Notes: generated by a model from the sequence alone, not told the origin. Counted from the first letter of the stretch, positions 23,937 through 37,469 are shown. The stretch is DNA of 64,000 nt from Synanceia verrucosa (GCA_029721515.1 CM056553.1:8692349-8756348); one strand, 5' to 3'. Translations and numbers: made by a program.

Positions 23937-24188
23937 GAGGTTATGTTTTCACCGGGGCTTGCTTGTTTGTTTGTTTGTTTGTTGGTTTGCAAAGTAGCTC
24001 AAAAAGTTATGGACATTTTTGATGATTTTTTTTAACTTAAAACTGATTAATTTTTGGTGGTGGTGTTGAATCGGATCCGATCACCACCAAAAATCTGTCC
24101 ACAACTTTTTCAGTTATTTTGCAAAATAACAAACATACAAACAAACAAACAAACAAACAAACAAACCCCTGTGAAAACATAACCTCCT
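23937..24188. mobile_element. palindromic fish repeat with TTTG/CAAA arms
   Basis: The ends GAGGTTATGTTTTCACC and its inverse GTGAAAACATAACCTC enclose (TTTG)n at 23961-23990 and (CAAA)n at 24133-24165. The centre near 24050-24085 is also self-complementary (GGTGGTGGTG / CACCACC around ATCGGATCCGAT). The 'aggttatgttttcacc' end followed by a TTTG run is a widespread fish repeat. Here it is a head-to-head inverted copy. Superfamily not assigned; non-coding. Confidence 0.65.
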
Positions 24189-25329
24189 TGGCGGAGGTAA
24201 AAATCAATATCATTAAGACATTTAGAAAATCATGCACAAAAAAAATTCAAAAGGAATTGAGGTGTATGTCAGCAGAATCATTTTTTAAAAACATTCATAT
24301 CACAAAGTAATACGAATCCAGTCATGAACCCAATCAAAATAAGTTTCAGATGTGCAGCAGTTAACACAGAGCTGTGCCTCTTTCAGTTGGAAGGAATCAG
24401 TCATTACTCATGCTTTTGTCTTGTGCTGACAATTTACTTGCAGGCGTTGTGAGGTTTTTCAAATTTATTGTGAGGTTACTGGACGGGAACCTCACAGTCT
24501 TTGTGAATTAAAGAGTGTATATGTCATCGTGCGTTTTCCAAGTCATGAATCTTTTCTTCTTTGGCCCAGCCTTCACTTAAATTGTTTGAAAAGAAATGAA
24601 CGAAGTCAACAAATCGTCACAATTTCTTTGGTTTGAACTTCTAGATGAAGGCGTCCATCTGTAGATGCAACTTACAAGTAATGCCACAGACCATAAGCGG
24701 GTCTCAGCTCTGACTGTCTGCGGATCTGAGAGTCATGCCGGAGTCAGATATCAGGGGAGGTCACAGAGATGCTGAGCAAGTGAAGATGATATGGTTTTCT
24801 GAGTGGAAAGTGTCAAAGGAAACGTAAAGCCTTCTGCATGAGTCACTAATGATAGTTTGAACTTTATAGCATTGCAAGCAAAAATGTATTCTGCGAGTGA
24901 TTTCTGAAGCATAGATCATCTTGTTCCACTTGTTATGGGACAGCTTTGTTTTTTTCCGCAAACCAGGACAAAATCCACCTAATACAGAAAATTACAAGTC
25001 AGTTGCATTAACCTCTCATGTAGGAGAGACTACGGCGAGAATGAGAAAACAAAGATTAGCATATCATCTAAAGACCAAAGGTTGCATATAACATCAGCCT
25101 TTTGGAAGAGAAACACATCCTGTTTATCCTGTACTATGTTCAGAATGAAAAGCAGGAGAGCTGGAGTAAACAAAGAAAAAGACCAGATATACTGTGACAT
25201 CATGAGAAAAACAAGGCTTTTTGGCTTCTTTGCAGAGAGATTAGTGAAAGGATGGATTTCACTCTGAAGTCTGGACAATAAAACTGTAGCCGCTGACCTT
25301 TGCTCATCATAAAATAAAGGCTGATGCTT

Positions 25330-25330
<1 letters not shown>
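24189..25330. other. no gene recognised
   Basis: About 1.1 kb of non-coding sequence with no repeat ends or protein-like frame. Confidence 0.4.
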
Positions 25331-25399
<69 letters not shown>

Positions 25400-25404
25400 T
25401 ATAG
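25331..25404. repeat. (AT)n-(AC)n compound microsatellite
   Basis: About 50 bp of AT dinucleotides followed by about 19 bp of AC dinucleotides at 25381-25399. The 144-codon minus-strand frame crossing it (with its long YIYI run) is an artefact of the repeat. Confidence 0.95.
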
Positions 25405-27140
25405 TGATTCTGACTTTAAATTTTTAAATTCAAGCTCTTTATTTATCATTTGCACAGCATACATTATTCATAACATAGAAGTAGTCATTGCCAACCACCA
25501 CTAATGCTAACTAAATCTTTACAAAAAAATATTACTATTAATACTAAAAACTAAATTATAGTCTAAATATAAAATAGTGCAAGTTAAAGGTAAGTGATAC
25601 ATGTATAATAAATCAAATATAAAATAAAGCAATATAAATAGCAAACAAAAAAAAAACTGTAAACAGGAATGAGGCCAAGTTCATTTAATGAGCCTGTCTC
25701 CTATTTACAAACCCTGCAGTCCATATATAAACCGTGTCCACACAGGCCCAGTTGCCCTCAGGTCCCCTCATACAACTTATCGAGCTCAAACCCAAAGTTT
25801 CCAGCACCATCACATGGCTCAGGGCATGAGGCTGTTCTCGCACAGTGCCAAGTCTATTTTTATTCATGTTCCAGTGGTTGATGCCAATCTAGCCACTGAT
25901 CTCAAATTCTCCTCTGGCAGAGAGTTGGCAGTTACGAAAAAATGAAACCATCAGCAAATATTTCTTTACTATTTTAATTTGTCTGTGGCAGGCATTACAG
26001 ATTCATCATGTCACCTCCAATGATAGACTCAGAGCAGTGTGCTTCCAGTAGCTCTCTGGCTTACCTTAGTGCCAAACGGAGCACTTGATACTGAAGACAT
26101 ATTGCCACCAATAACACCTCAGGTTGAACAATCATGCTTGATGATGATGCTGGACAATATGAGAGCATTGGTATTCATTGTGTCTGTTTCAAACAATGAA
26201 TTATTTATGGTTTGCTTGAAGCAACAACCAGGCTGCTCTGGAGAGGAACAACTGCAGCCGGGTGAAACGGTGAGAAGAGCAACACAAAAATGTTAAAGGC
26301 GAACCAAGGCCTCATCTTTCATTCTCATGGCAGACATGTTGAACAAATAATGGAACAATTCAGTCATGGACGGCTACGGGTCATCTTTATCATGGTCCTG
26401 ACTAAATGATGTCTGCCAGATTAGAGTTGAGTCACTGACCTGCGTTGCATATCTGAGTTTAACATTGACTGTGGCAACTTATTATAAAGGAACAACTCAC
26501 AGAAAATTGATTTTACTAGATGTTAAGTTCAGATTTTGCTGAGATAGACACATTTTACACACTATCACAGCTGCAATTTAATACATGCATGAGTCGTAAA
26601 GCTACAAATTCAACACATTGCAAAGCCCAACACATTAAAACTGAGCAGCAGCAAGGCTAAAAGGGTCTCTGGGCTCTCATGTAGACCAGGTTAGAAGCCC
26701 CGATAGATGGCATGGTTTCCTCAGACTACAACTTTTATAAAGTAGAACATTGTAACACTGCAGCACAGTGCTGTTTGCTCATAGTGACATCACTAAGATT
26801 ATTCTGATATAACATGATGTGCAGCCTAAAAACTGTCTGTGGATTTCATCTTGTGGTAATATGTGACAGACCTGTTGTGTTTGTCTATTTTGATGTTGAA
26901 TAAACCTTTCAGATTGCACAGCATTGTAAATGTTGCCTGATGCAATGTGTTAATGCAGCCGCTAACAGGAAGTGAACTTTGACCAAAGCTGTTGCCCCAG
27001 TAATGAAATGGTCTGCTCACCCACCATGTTGTACCGTTATTAAAGGGTCAATATTTATAATATTTATATTATTGATGAATGGCAATGCAGAAATGGGGAT
27101 GTTTGCTTGGTCTTAACATAAAATACAAAGTTTGAACCTC
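25405..27140. other. no gene recognised; possible old repeat
   Basis: About 1.7 kb. AT-rich to about 25660, then mixed composition. The part from about 26640 to 26960 (GTGACATCACTAAGATTATT; GAATAAACCTTTCAGATTGC) has the look of an old interspersed element, but I found no matching termini. Short frames only. Confidence 0.35.
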
Positions 27141-27560
27141 TTACTCTTTGAGTGCCATAGACGTATATACAGTATACGACAAAGTGGTTTTTCAGCAGCA
27201 GACACAAGAGGGCGCTCTCACACAGCCTGTGAGTGATATTGAGGCTTCTGGGAGATGTAGTCAGGACATAAAGAGACAGTATACACCACAGAGATCAAAG
27301 CAGGAAGTGGAGATGATTGAGATTAGAGAGCAAAACAAACAATCTGGACAAAATGTGGTGTTTTTGGTGAAAGTGTCCTCTACTCGACCTCTGACAAAAC
27401 AAGACAGGGACAAGGTAAAAAACAAACTTTTTTTTCACCATGAGTCTCTTCTTTCATTTGAGCTATTCTGTGTTTTCAGAGTCATAGAGCAAAATATTCT
27501 GTGGGTTTTAAAATCTTAATGACTCAAAATGACCAAAAAATGCTGGCACAAGACACTTTG
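27141..27560. mobile_element. piggyBac-like MITE, copy 1 (right end lost)
   Basis: The left terminus TTACTCTTTGAGTGCCA matches TTAACTCTTTGAGTGCCA of the copy at 37060 with one change in the TTAA. The interior follows that copy closely (GATCAAAGCAGGAAGTGGAG; GGTGAAAGTG; AAATATTCTGTGGGT). The last ~40 bp and right terminus are missing; similarity stops near TGCTGGCACA. The 123-codon plus frame (27148-27519) is not conserved as a protein in the other copies and is a chance frame. Confidence 0.75.
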
Positions 27561-29334
27561 CATTGCGACATAGCCACACCTGTATGTTCCATCCATGCAC
27601 ATGAGCCAGAGCAGCAGCCAGTCCTTTATGCAGCTCTCTGCACCTCACACACCTCTGCGTTGTAGCTTTTGAATCTGCTTCCCCCTCATTCACTCCGACG
27701 CTACTGACTTGACAGATTCTTCCCATCTAGTTGTTGTGTTTGTGTTGGTGTACCTGTGTTTCCTGTTTTTCTCCCACTTTAAGAGCTGGGGTGAGTCAAT
27801 AGGAGCCTCAGAGATGACTTCATTTATTGCATGACTTAAAATGAAACTGTATTTCTCTCTCTCTGTGTGACTCCTGGGCCCAGCCTACCTGCACACCTGC
27901 TGTCAATCACCTCGTCAATCAGCTCGTCACATCTCCAGCTCTCCGCTCTGCACACACCTGTCAGTAATGCACTCATCACCTCCTCAGTGTTTTCCTCCCA
28001 GTAACCATTATATTGACCACTGTTATTATACTCAGGCATATACTCTCCACCATACAGCCACTGAATTACTTTGGTGTCTGCATTCATATATATTTTTTTC
28101 CTCTTCCTCAATAAAAAATATCCATCTAACTAGTTTCCAAATGAAAATATTCATTTGGTTGTCAAACAAAAGCAGGTATATGAAAAGGATGTGAGCAGGA
28201 GGTCATTTTACATTCATGGTGTCTGATTTTGAAAAAGACTTAAAGAAAAAAATAGGCAATATTGAGTCAATTGATAAAGGTTTCCCAAGAACCAATTTAA
28301 AAAGGGTTGATTTATTATTTTCCACAACTGAGACCATTAAACCTCCCGAACAGAACGTCCTAACAAGCCCCCCTTTGGGTTTTCTCCTGCAGTTTGTGGA
28401 GAGACCTAACTGCAGTGTGTCTTTTGGATAATCCTCCAGTGTGTCCCCAGACTTAGTGTTGAGCCACGGCCGTAGAATAACTACAGCCATGTCTGAAAAT
28501 CTCTGGAGAGCTAAAAGATGAAAAAACAAGCTCTGCTTTCCTCTCACCTCACCGTATTATCGTGCAGCTCTACGGCAGCATGAGTGTGAATTAAATATGA
28601 AAATAGGTCTGTTTTTTTCTCACTGACAGCATGATGCTATTTTATATTTTATAAGTTTCGAGTTCACCTGACTCTAGTGACTTTTCCCAAAGTATCTTTT
28701 GACAAGTAAACATGTATGAATGTGTTGAAAACAGCTGAAAGTTAGTGAGTTAACCCACCCTCAACTGAAATTTCCATTTTCCAAGTAGTTTTTGTCATCA
28801 TACTTTATTGAGTTTTTTTGGGCACATGACATTTCTGGTATATTTTCAGAAGAGGGGCTCCTAGCTATATACAGTTTACCACATAAATATCACAGCAGGT
28901 GAAAACAGTCGCTTGAGGAGCAGTTCTCCATTAGTTTGATTGGGTTTTAAAGCACTTTCAGGAAGTATGTTTGCTTCCAGAGAGCAATAACAAGAGGATC
29001 TTTTTATAGTCTGAAAATGTAAAAAATTAGCATGGTGTGGTTGTTAGTGGAAAGTTGCTCTTTGATTCAAAGCAACATACATTTAAACATGTATTACTGC
29101 AATTAAATCCTATTGTTACCGTGCTGAAAAAAAGGTGATATAAGGTTAAATCTTCGTTTGCATCCATTGATATTTTCTATCCCCTCTTTCTTACTCCATA
29201 TTTATTGCCACTCTTTTGTGCACTCTTTTTAGGTCTTGGGTATCAGAGTCTGTGGCATCACTGCCAGGTACTGATGTGAACATTTAACATGATTCAGTGT
29301 CAACCTGCTCACAGCTCTCTGCTATCTGCTGCTA
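27561..29334. other. no gene recognised
   Basis: About 1.8 kb of non-coding sequence. Short overlapping frames around 27836-28547 on both strands are not protein-like. Confidence 0.4.
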
Positions 29335-29421
29335 CGTTCACACTGCAGGGAAAAACAGTGGCCTAAATATGATTTTTGCACATATGTGACTCACATCTGT
29401 TTTTTTATGTCAGTTTCTATT
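29335..29421. mobile_element. hAT-like fragment ('GTTCACACTGCAGG' type)
   Basis: GTTCACACTGCAGGGAAAAA followed by GCACATATGTGACTCACATC resembles a widespread fish non-autonomous element. Only one end is present and it is diverged. Confidence 0.4.
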
Positions 29422-29490
29422 TTGACACATCACAATCTCACCACTCCTGACTCACCTACATACAGGAGTCCAGTGTTTAGTTGTTTTTTT

Positions 29491-29567
29491 TTAAAGTAAT
29501 GTCTTACTTTACTATATTACTCCCTGCTGAAAGTAATTAGTTACACTAACAGCTGCATTACTTTTGG
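29491..29567. mobile_element. fish 'AAGTAAT..ATTACTTT' repeat fragment
   Basis: AAAGTAATGTCTTACTTTAC, then GAAAGTAATTAGTTACAC and GCATTACTTTTGG, resemble a common teleost interspersed repeat built on AGTAA/TTACT motifs. Diverged and without visible ends. Confidence 0.4.
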
Positions 29568-32500
29568 ATCATATCGCCTGAGTTGCAAAATAACTCGTTA
29601 ATATTAAATGAAATCATTTTCACACATCCTTAACTGGGAACTGGTTAAAGGAACACCTCACTGTGACTGTGAGGCCAATTTTCTCAAAGGTCCTTTACTT
29701 TAGTGCAAATTATCTTGGCAAGCAACCACCTGAGCTGCACACAAAAGATTACGACTTAACATTTTATTGTTTCAGAGCAATCAAACTGCAGCTCTGCACC
29801 ACGGACACTTCTGGAACTAAAGCTGTTGAGCACTGCCTCATTTTCAATTTCCCTTCTTTCGCTCCGCTCTCCTTCTTTCTCATCACTTCAACGCTGTTGC
29901 CAGGAATAATTTAAACTTTTTCTCCAGTTTCCTTTTCTTTTTAAATTGGTGAGTTTTATTTATTTCTGCCTCTTTCCATGACAGGAATTCAGACAGGTGC
30001 TGCCAAATTGCATCCTTATCCTGCAACGTCTTGTGATGTATGTTTATGGGAAAATGAGAAAAGGCTTGGAATGATTTCACCCTCTTACCCACTGGAAATG
30101 GATGCAAAGAGGAACATGTGGCTGTAGGCTGTTAAACAAGGTGCACTGGCTCCCGGCGCTCTCATAAATAACAGGAGGGAAGCTCTTTTCCAAGCCTGAC
30201 TTCAGGGGAGCTGTTTGGTCGAGGACGCCGAGTCCTGCAGCCAAGGCAACAACTGCCAACTGTCTCTGTGCCACAAAATATTAACTCCGTATTCACAAAT
30301 TACCACAGGGGATTTTTTTTCTTTTTACTTTGATCACATCTTCAACATCATTGTCTTTTTTTTTTTCACAAAATATTTTTGACATGATTTGTAGAGGACG
30401 TGATTTACAGCGTGTAACCTGAGCTGACTGGGATTATTTTCTCATAAATGCCTCACAATAATGGTTTGCAAATGTTTCATACCTGCTTCACATCAGATCA
30501 TTTTGTCAAGCTTGAGTTGATGTAAATTAAATGAGTTACAGCTGGACATGACATATTCAGCTGAGCTGTCTCCAAAGGGCGTAGCTATGGCACTACACAA
30601 ATATTTGCATTCATCTTGCTCCCAAGTCTTGATTTAACTTTGCTTTAACTTAAGATTCATTACTGTCGCTAACTTCGCCAATACTTTGCAGATTTCTCAT
30701 GGGACTCCCTCTTTGTGTTATATAGCATTGAAATGAGGAGTCAGTTTTCACTTTGAAGGGATTTTCTGCTCATAAACAATGAGACTTCTGCCCATTAAAT
30801 ACTGGAGTCGCTTGAATTGTTGTCAAACCCTGATTTTATTCCTCCAACCGTCTCAGTCTTTGTTATTCTGTTTTTGATGGGATCCATTTGTTATGTCTGG
30901 GCATCTGCTTTGCAGCTCAGAGTCTCTGCCAGCTTTCAAGTAGACGTCTGCTTCTGGCACTGGGTTGTTGGTTCCTTGAGCAAATGAAAGCCTGACAGTG
31001 CCTGTCATGTCTTAAATGTGTCAGCGGGGACTCATTAACTAAACAAATCTGTGCCATCGCCCTGCAGTCCAATACGACTTCCAGCCTCAGTGAACAAGAG
31101 GAATTGTAAACAAAGGACCAACTGGTCTCACAAACAGCCCGTCTCTAAAGATAGACTCTTCTTATCGCAGCCAAGTGTGCGAAGTGAACACCAGACACGA
31201 TGTGAGTGTCCACAGAGGACAAGCAGCTTTGGGTGCTTTTGCACCTCCAGCAGTCTGGTTCAGTTCAAACTACTGTAACTTTGGTGCAGCTCTCCTTCTG
31301 GGTTGTTATTAAAGCTAACTCACGTCGGACCAAAACAATCTGAAAATGTGTCTCAGCAGTTTTGTCAGTAACCCTAGGTGTCTGCTGTCAATGTAACGAG
31401 GCACCCTTTAGTGTCTATATGCAACCATGCGTCATTATTAAATGCTCAGAGTGACCAATGTAGCATGAAGTCTACACTAGTACCCTTCAGACGATGATTA
31501 GCGGATCAGGTCTTTCACCCAGGAGGCTGCTATTGGTGTCCGAGTGAAAATAAAAGCCACCATTGATTTATCAGTCATTAGTCACATGACTCGTTAGATA
31601 CAGAATCATCTTTAAAACTAGATTTTGGCAAGATGGACACAGGAGGAGATAAAATAATGTGCAGCTTTAAGGGCTCCCTACTACATAGAACAAAACAAAC
31701 TATGAATTAAATCATCTCCATCTGCTACAAGGTGATCCTGTGGCCGTTTCAACCGAGCCCAGGTGATAATCCAGCACTGAATAAATTTGGACTTTTGTTC
31801 TTCACAAACTACAACATGAAAGTCCAAGTTTTACATTATTATTAATTATTATTAAGTGATGATGCTCCTTCAGATCACCTCCTGTCAAATAATGATCAAA
31901 CATAAACTTGCACATTTGTTTCAAAACTGTGGTCTGTGATTAATCTTGTCCAAAAAAAAAAACAACAACAAAAGAAGACAGTAATATTGATTCAACAAAT
32001 TCACCTAATTAATTTATCTATTAATTATCATGATTGAGGTAAAAGGAAGAGGATCAAGATGGATTAATGGCCACAGTGACACATTTTAACTTCCACACTA
32101 AAGAACAGCAGCAGCTGTATTATTCACGTATTTAATGACGCTGACAGGAGTCACTCAGTAATATTTGTAAATCACAAGAAAAAGAGGTGTAAAGGGTCTA
32201 GAATTATTTAAATCTTGAGGCTGAAACTGTTAATATAAAAGGGGATGATTGAGATGATTGAACAATGACTGAAGCACCGAATTAATTAATGACACACTAT
32301 GTTAAACCTACCGATATCATAAAATGCAATAAATCTATAAACGATTCAGGCTGTAGAGGCATCACATGATATGAACAGACACAAAAATGCAAAACTACAA
32401 TCTTGCAAACATACACTGTGGAGACGGAGGTATAAATCAAGATAATTTGGGTGATACTCACACAAACGGGTCTACTTGATGCCCCAAAGAGACAAGTCAT

Positions 32501-33499
32501 TTGCTGGCATCATGCATGCTCAGCACACTTAGCAGATAAAAAAGCCCTGCAGAAGAACAACAGGGGTCATGTATGTGGAGGATTCTTTGTGATCACCTCT
32601 ACCAGACTGATTTGCATGTTACAAATCAATCAATTCAAACATTGCATTGTTGCTATAATCTATGTGTTTTTTTTCTGTGTAGACATCGTCCAGACTGCTT
32701 TCTCTCTTAAATATTGAAACAGATGGGTTTAAGTCATAGTTATCTGAAACCTTGTTGCGTCAGATGCTAATGCTGCAGTGTGCGTTGCTATTACGCGACG
32801 GGCCGTGACAAAGTGGCAGTATTTACAGTTATGGGAATGAGAACGGGCTGACTTCCCCACTACCTATAACCATCCTCTGCTCTCAGTAGGAAGTAAATAT
32901 GAAGTCCCGTCTCGCTTCCCAGTGAAAGGAATGAGGTGCTTCATCACACAGATAAGAACGCAGACCGAGGCATCGCTACAGGAAGAGAAAGAAACCAGGG
33001 TTTTGCTTGTGAAGTATGGATTAGTTCTGGTAAAATTGGTATGATTTATCCAGCGCTGGAGAGCTGGTGCAGTTTCTTCAGACAAGATGAATGGACTCGG
33101 AGGTGTTGTGGTGTTGTGTCCCTCTCCTTCATTACAGTTTGCTGCATGTTGACTTTGTCTGGAAAATTTGCGGAGGTTTGTGTTCGTTCCTCTGATCAGT
33201 GCTTGAAACAGGTTTAACACTTTAATATTCAGGACTCGTTTGTGGTTTGATTGCATGAAGAGATTAAAGAGTGATTAGAGCATGCTGCTCATCTGCATAT
33301 GTTGCTGTTCTGTAGGACTGTTTTCATGACTGTTTTCATCCTATTCTCCATGTTAAATGAAATATATGCTCTTGGAAAGACTGTTAAAGAATTCTCACTG
33401 GAGCTACACATTCATGCATCAGCTTAACTCTGAACTCTATAAATTACAGGCTGTGCTGGAATTTTCTTCTCCTATTATACATGCCATTAATGCTAGTGC
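29568..33499. other. no gene recognised
   Basis: Nearly 4 kb with no transposon end, CpG cluster or protein-like frame that I can support. The longest frame is 130 codons on the minus strand (32864-33256), with no recognisable motif and an overlapping plus-strand frame of 93 codons. Confidence 0.4.
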
Positions 33500-33547
33500 C
33501 ACTACTACTACTACTACTACTATCACTCCTACTATTATTATTATTTT
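33500..33547. repeat. (ACT)n / (ATT)n microsatellite
   Basis: Seven ACT triplets, a short interruption (ATCACTCCT), then ATT triplets. Valine-rich and threonine-rich frames over it are artefacts. Confidence 0.9.
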
Positions 33548-34445
33548 TAATATAATAATCTGGACCCAGAAAAGAGATTCAAGGAGCTTCCTGGTTGAAT
33601 AAATGGCAAAATAAAATGAAGCTTGCTCTTCTAAAAGAAAAATCCTGCAAACATGTAGATGTACAAATCTTTCCTGCTGAGAAAACAGTTTGCGTTTTAC
33701 TCTTAAAATGAAAAGCTCCTGGGTCCTCCTCTTATCTGAGATAAAAGCTGTAAAGTCCTCTCTTCTCCCACGATAATCTGATTTTTTGTAGTTCCCTCTC
33801 ATTAAATGTGATGGGCTCAGGCACAATATGTTTCTCAGAACCACCATCAATGTTAATGGCAACAACAGTGAAATGTTTGGACGTTTCTTTGTCGTCTCTG
33901 GCCATAAAAAGTATGAGGACACTGTCAGTCTCGTACATCTGACCAGTTACTCACACAAAGGAGGTTTGTTTGGAGTCAGGACTTTGACTACACAGCTTGT
34001 GTTCCTGTCCTGTCGGCCATTATTCACAGAGACAACTAAGCAACACGTAATGAACAGCTTTGCCCCGGTGTTGGCACTGAGGCGAGGACTGTCCTAATTT
34101 GAGATAAAGATTATTGATCAGTGCTCCCAAACCATTAGCTTTCTGTCTGGATTTCTGGTATTCGGTTCAATGGCAGGATGCTGAGGCTGCGAGAAGAAAG
34201 GGAACGAGGATGTTGTGGATAAATTGGGCCGGTCTGTTAGTCAGCAGAAGTGAAAAGTTAATTATTTCCACACATTTTAGATTGTCATGCTTTGAAAGGC
34301 AACAAAAGAGATGAAGGGAAAGTAAATAGAAAGATGATTAACAGTCTCGGTTAGCGCTTTTCTGTATTAGCATTACATTTGAGTCACAGAGGTTAGCAGT
34401 GAAAGACGTGTGACTCAAGTTCGTCTTGAGTCACACATTTAATTC
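33548..34445. other. no gene recognised
   Basis: About 900 bp of non-coding sequence. Overlapping frames on both strands (161, 68 and 89 codons) contradict each other and none carries a known motif. Confidence 0.4.
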
Positions 34446-34456
34446 GATATATTTTC

Positions 34457-34544
34457 ATCCATCCATCCATTTTCTACCACTTATCCTCATAGGGTCGTGG
34501 GGGGCTGGATCCTATCCCAGCTGTCTTAGGGTGAAAGGCAGGGA
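34457..34544 (-). mobile_element. SINE 3' fragment, minus strand, with target duplication
   Basis: Only the last ~88 bp of the SINE seen at 5180 are present: (ATCC)n, TTCTACCACTTATCCTCAT, CCCAGCTGTCTTAGGG. The octamer GATATATT occurs on both sides (34446-34453 and 34549-34556), which supports an insertion that was severely 5'-truncated when it formed. Confidence 0.75.
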
Positions 34545-34556
34545 ACATGATATATT

Positions 34557-37059
34557 ATTTATTCATTAAAAATATCACAGTATTGAGTTAAGAGTGCATG
34601 ATGAATAGTTTAGGACTCAGAACTCAAAGGATTTTTTCGGTTTTAACTTATTGGGACTTGACTCTGAACCTTACAAACCTTATGATGATTGATGCATTAT
34701 GGAAAGTCAGAGGATCACTAATGTCAATAGAATACATTGTCTAGGAAACATGAATATATGTACAAAATTATGTAGTAACCTTAGAGCTGCTGGGATGTTT
34801 CATGAGACCAAACTGTTGGGCCTGAAAAAAGCATTCAGCATCAAACCATGCTAGCCGCCACTGAGAATCAAAACCCAGCTGGAATTTACCAGACAAAACA
34901 AACCAAACATCTTAAACATCACTCATCAATCAGATTACATCATTGTCACTGTGAGGTCACATTTGATTGTTGGGCAACTCAACAACTCAACTCAAGTTTT
35001 ACCTGAAAAGAAAAAGCTCTTCTGATGAGACGTCAGTTTTCTTGAACCTGCAGAGACGGAAAAAAATTTTTTTTGATTGTTTCATTTTCAGAGGAGGATT
35101 TCTTGTGAGAGAAAAGCGAGGGTAGCTTTGTGGGACTTGTGACCTCTAGTTGAATGCTGGAATATGTTGGCGGTGAATTAATGGTGCACATTCTAACAAC
35201 TGTAGAAATCCAATCATGGTCGTAAGAAGACCCTCTGGGATCTTATTGCTCATTGTCTCTTTTCATTTGGCCTCTGGTACTTTTCGCATGCCTCCCAGGT
35301 CGTTTCTCTCGTTTGAGTGCTAATTATAAAGTCAAAGTGTCTCTCCCAGGAATTGGAGCTTTTGAGAGAAGGTTGAACTTGGCGGTGGTGGTGTTTTTCT
35401 CTTGTCATCTGTGGTTAAAACAAAACGCTGACCCTTATTAACCGCTTGTCTCAGTGTCCTTGAATTGGTGGAAGTGTAGATAAAGAGCAGTTCCATGTAT
35501 TTTATAGATAAATAGACACAAGAAGACTGTTCATAAATGTGTGTATTTGCGTTTGTGTTCACTGCTTAGCAGGTTTGGTCCCACCTCACTAGAGGCAGGT
35601 TCTCCATCGACAGGTAGATTGTCATGATTTTACTGCACAAAGTGGATTTTGCTGGTAACATTTCTGCTTCACACCTGATAATGGTGTCATTATCCCTGTG
35701 AGAAGGTCTTTCCTTAGATGTGAGAAGAGCGTCTGCTCATCTGTTAACCCCCAGGGCTCCATCTCTCTGTCCTATTCCTCTGCACTGCTTCGACAGCATC
35801 TTGGATGGTTTTAACCAGTGTTTTCATGCAGATATCAGGACCTGCCGTTGTGCCAAACAGGCTGTTGGTGTGAGTTCATCTGTACCAGCGCCATACCTCT
35901 GTGCCTCAGATAAAAGTGAGAGCCCTTTTCATTTTTTGTTAAAAACAGCTATGTGAATATATGCAATCTGTTCTTTTGTTAGAAGGCTAGCAGTCCAGAG
36001 ATCTTTATTTTGTTGCTCCACAACTGCAGCCTTACAGGGGTGAGTGGGAAATTACAGGGTTGTTGAGAGCGATTTCACTTGTTGAATTTCACGTAAGCTG
36101 AAAAACATATGACATGCTCTATAACAATAACATGTTCACATGCGGGGGAACAGCAGAAATTAAGGGGGATTGTAAGAAAGGGAAAGATGGTGAGAGACAA
36201 AAAGGCAGAGAGGGATAAAAGGGATGAGGCTTGGTGAGTGAGAGAGCAGCAAGGCTATAAAGATCAAACGTGAAGTGGTGATAAAATAGATAAAGAGAGA
36301 ATCAAATGAGGAGTTCTTTCTTGGAGCACATACTAACTGATGCTTTCAGTTTCATTCAGCTACATTTATCCTGATAGCTGTCATCTGTTTTTCACCAGCT
36401 CAGATTCTTATGATCATCTTTTTCCTTCACCACCAAACAGCTGAACTCTCCCTCTGATGGATTCTGGCATGTGGGCGAGTGACGTCATCCTCCACCCTCC
36501 GACTCTGTCGACTAATTGGACCCTGTCCTCTCCGTAGCCTTCAGGGACTCAGACGTAATTAAAGCAGATAGACGGGAAGTGTCAAGTTCAGGGCTGCTAA
36601 CCACACCCTCTTAATTGGGGAGAGCAAGAGGTGGAGGGCAGGGCAGAGGGTTGTGGGATAGGGTGGATTTGGATGCCTCGGTGGTTTCCTCCATCAGATG
36701 TGACTGGCACTTGAATGTTGCGTGTTGGAGGAAAGTGATGGTAATGAACCTGGAGAGTGTCTGGTGAATAATTACCAGGGAATGAGCATGCTGAGCCACA
36801 AGCTAAGAGATGATGTGTGTTTAACCAAGTCTGTGTTCAGGATGGTTATATTTGTGCACATTCAAATGATAATTCTGGATTATTAAAACTCATTGGACAT
36901 CATCACTCAATCAAAATAGAAGAGTCTTAGTTTTTGTTGTCTTGTTTGCTCTTGTATTAGAATCTGATCACAGTTGTGAGGCGGCTTGCTTCCTCAGACT
37001 GATGTCAGTTAAATCTGATCCAACCACATTGTCCCAATGAAGTAGGTTACCTTTTAATT
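34557..37059. other. no gene recognised
   Basis: About 2.5 kb of non-coding sequence. It contains one consensus cAMP-response palindrome (36480-36487) and otherwise only short frames of 60-78 codons. Confidence 0.4.
36480..36487. promoter_or_regulatory. consensus CRE motif TGACGTCA
   Basis: A full TGACGTCA palindrome, the recognition sequence of CREB/ATF bZIP factors, in the context GCGAGTGACGTCATCC. A single octamer with CpG can occur by chance in 64 kb, so function is not claimed. Confidence 0.2.
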
Positions 37060-37469
37060 TTAACTCTTTGAGTGCCATTGACGAGTTACGCCGTCAAAGT
37101 GTTTTTTGACAGCCTGTGAGTTGTAACCGGGACATAAAGGGTTAATATGAGTGACGGAGATCAAAGCAGGAAGTGGAGATGATCACATTTAGAGAGCAAA
37201 ACAGATTTTGGACAAAAAGTGGCAATTTTGGTGAAAGTGGCCTCTACTCTCCTCCAGACAAAACAAGAGCAAAACAAGGTAAAAACAAACAATTCTTTAT
37301 TTATTTCATGATGAAATATAGAGTCTGTTCTTTCATTTGAGCTACTCTGTGTTTTCAGAGACATAGTACAAAATATTCTGTGGGTCTAGAAATATGACTC
37401 AAAAATGAGCAAAAATGCTGGCACAAAGCACTTTCGATTTTAAAAACAGGCTGGCACTCAAAGAGTTAA
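37060..37469. mobile_element. piggyBac-like MITE, copy 2 (intact ends)
   Basis: Both ends are intact: TTAACTCTTTGAGTGCCA at 37060 and its inverse TGGCACTCAAAGAGTTAA ending at 37469. The 18-bp terminal identity includes the duplicated TTAA. Just inside the left end is the inverted pair TTGACG/CGTCAA (37077-37100). The interior matches the copies at 27141 and 46604. There is no transposase. This is the best reference copy of the family in the window. Confidence 0.85.

Noticed and set aside
25030..25464. 144-codon minus-strand frame with an alternating Y-I run
   Set aside because: The run is the translated (AT)n/(AC)n microsatellite.
27148..27519. 123-codon plus-strand frame in a MITE
   Set aside because: Other copies of the same element do not keep the frame, so it is not selected as a protein.
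33437..33922. 161-codon minus-strand frame
   Set aside because: Its C-terminal valine/isoleucine run is produced by the ACT/ATT microsatellite, and other frames overlap it.
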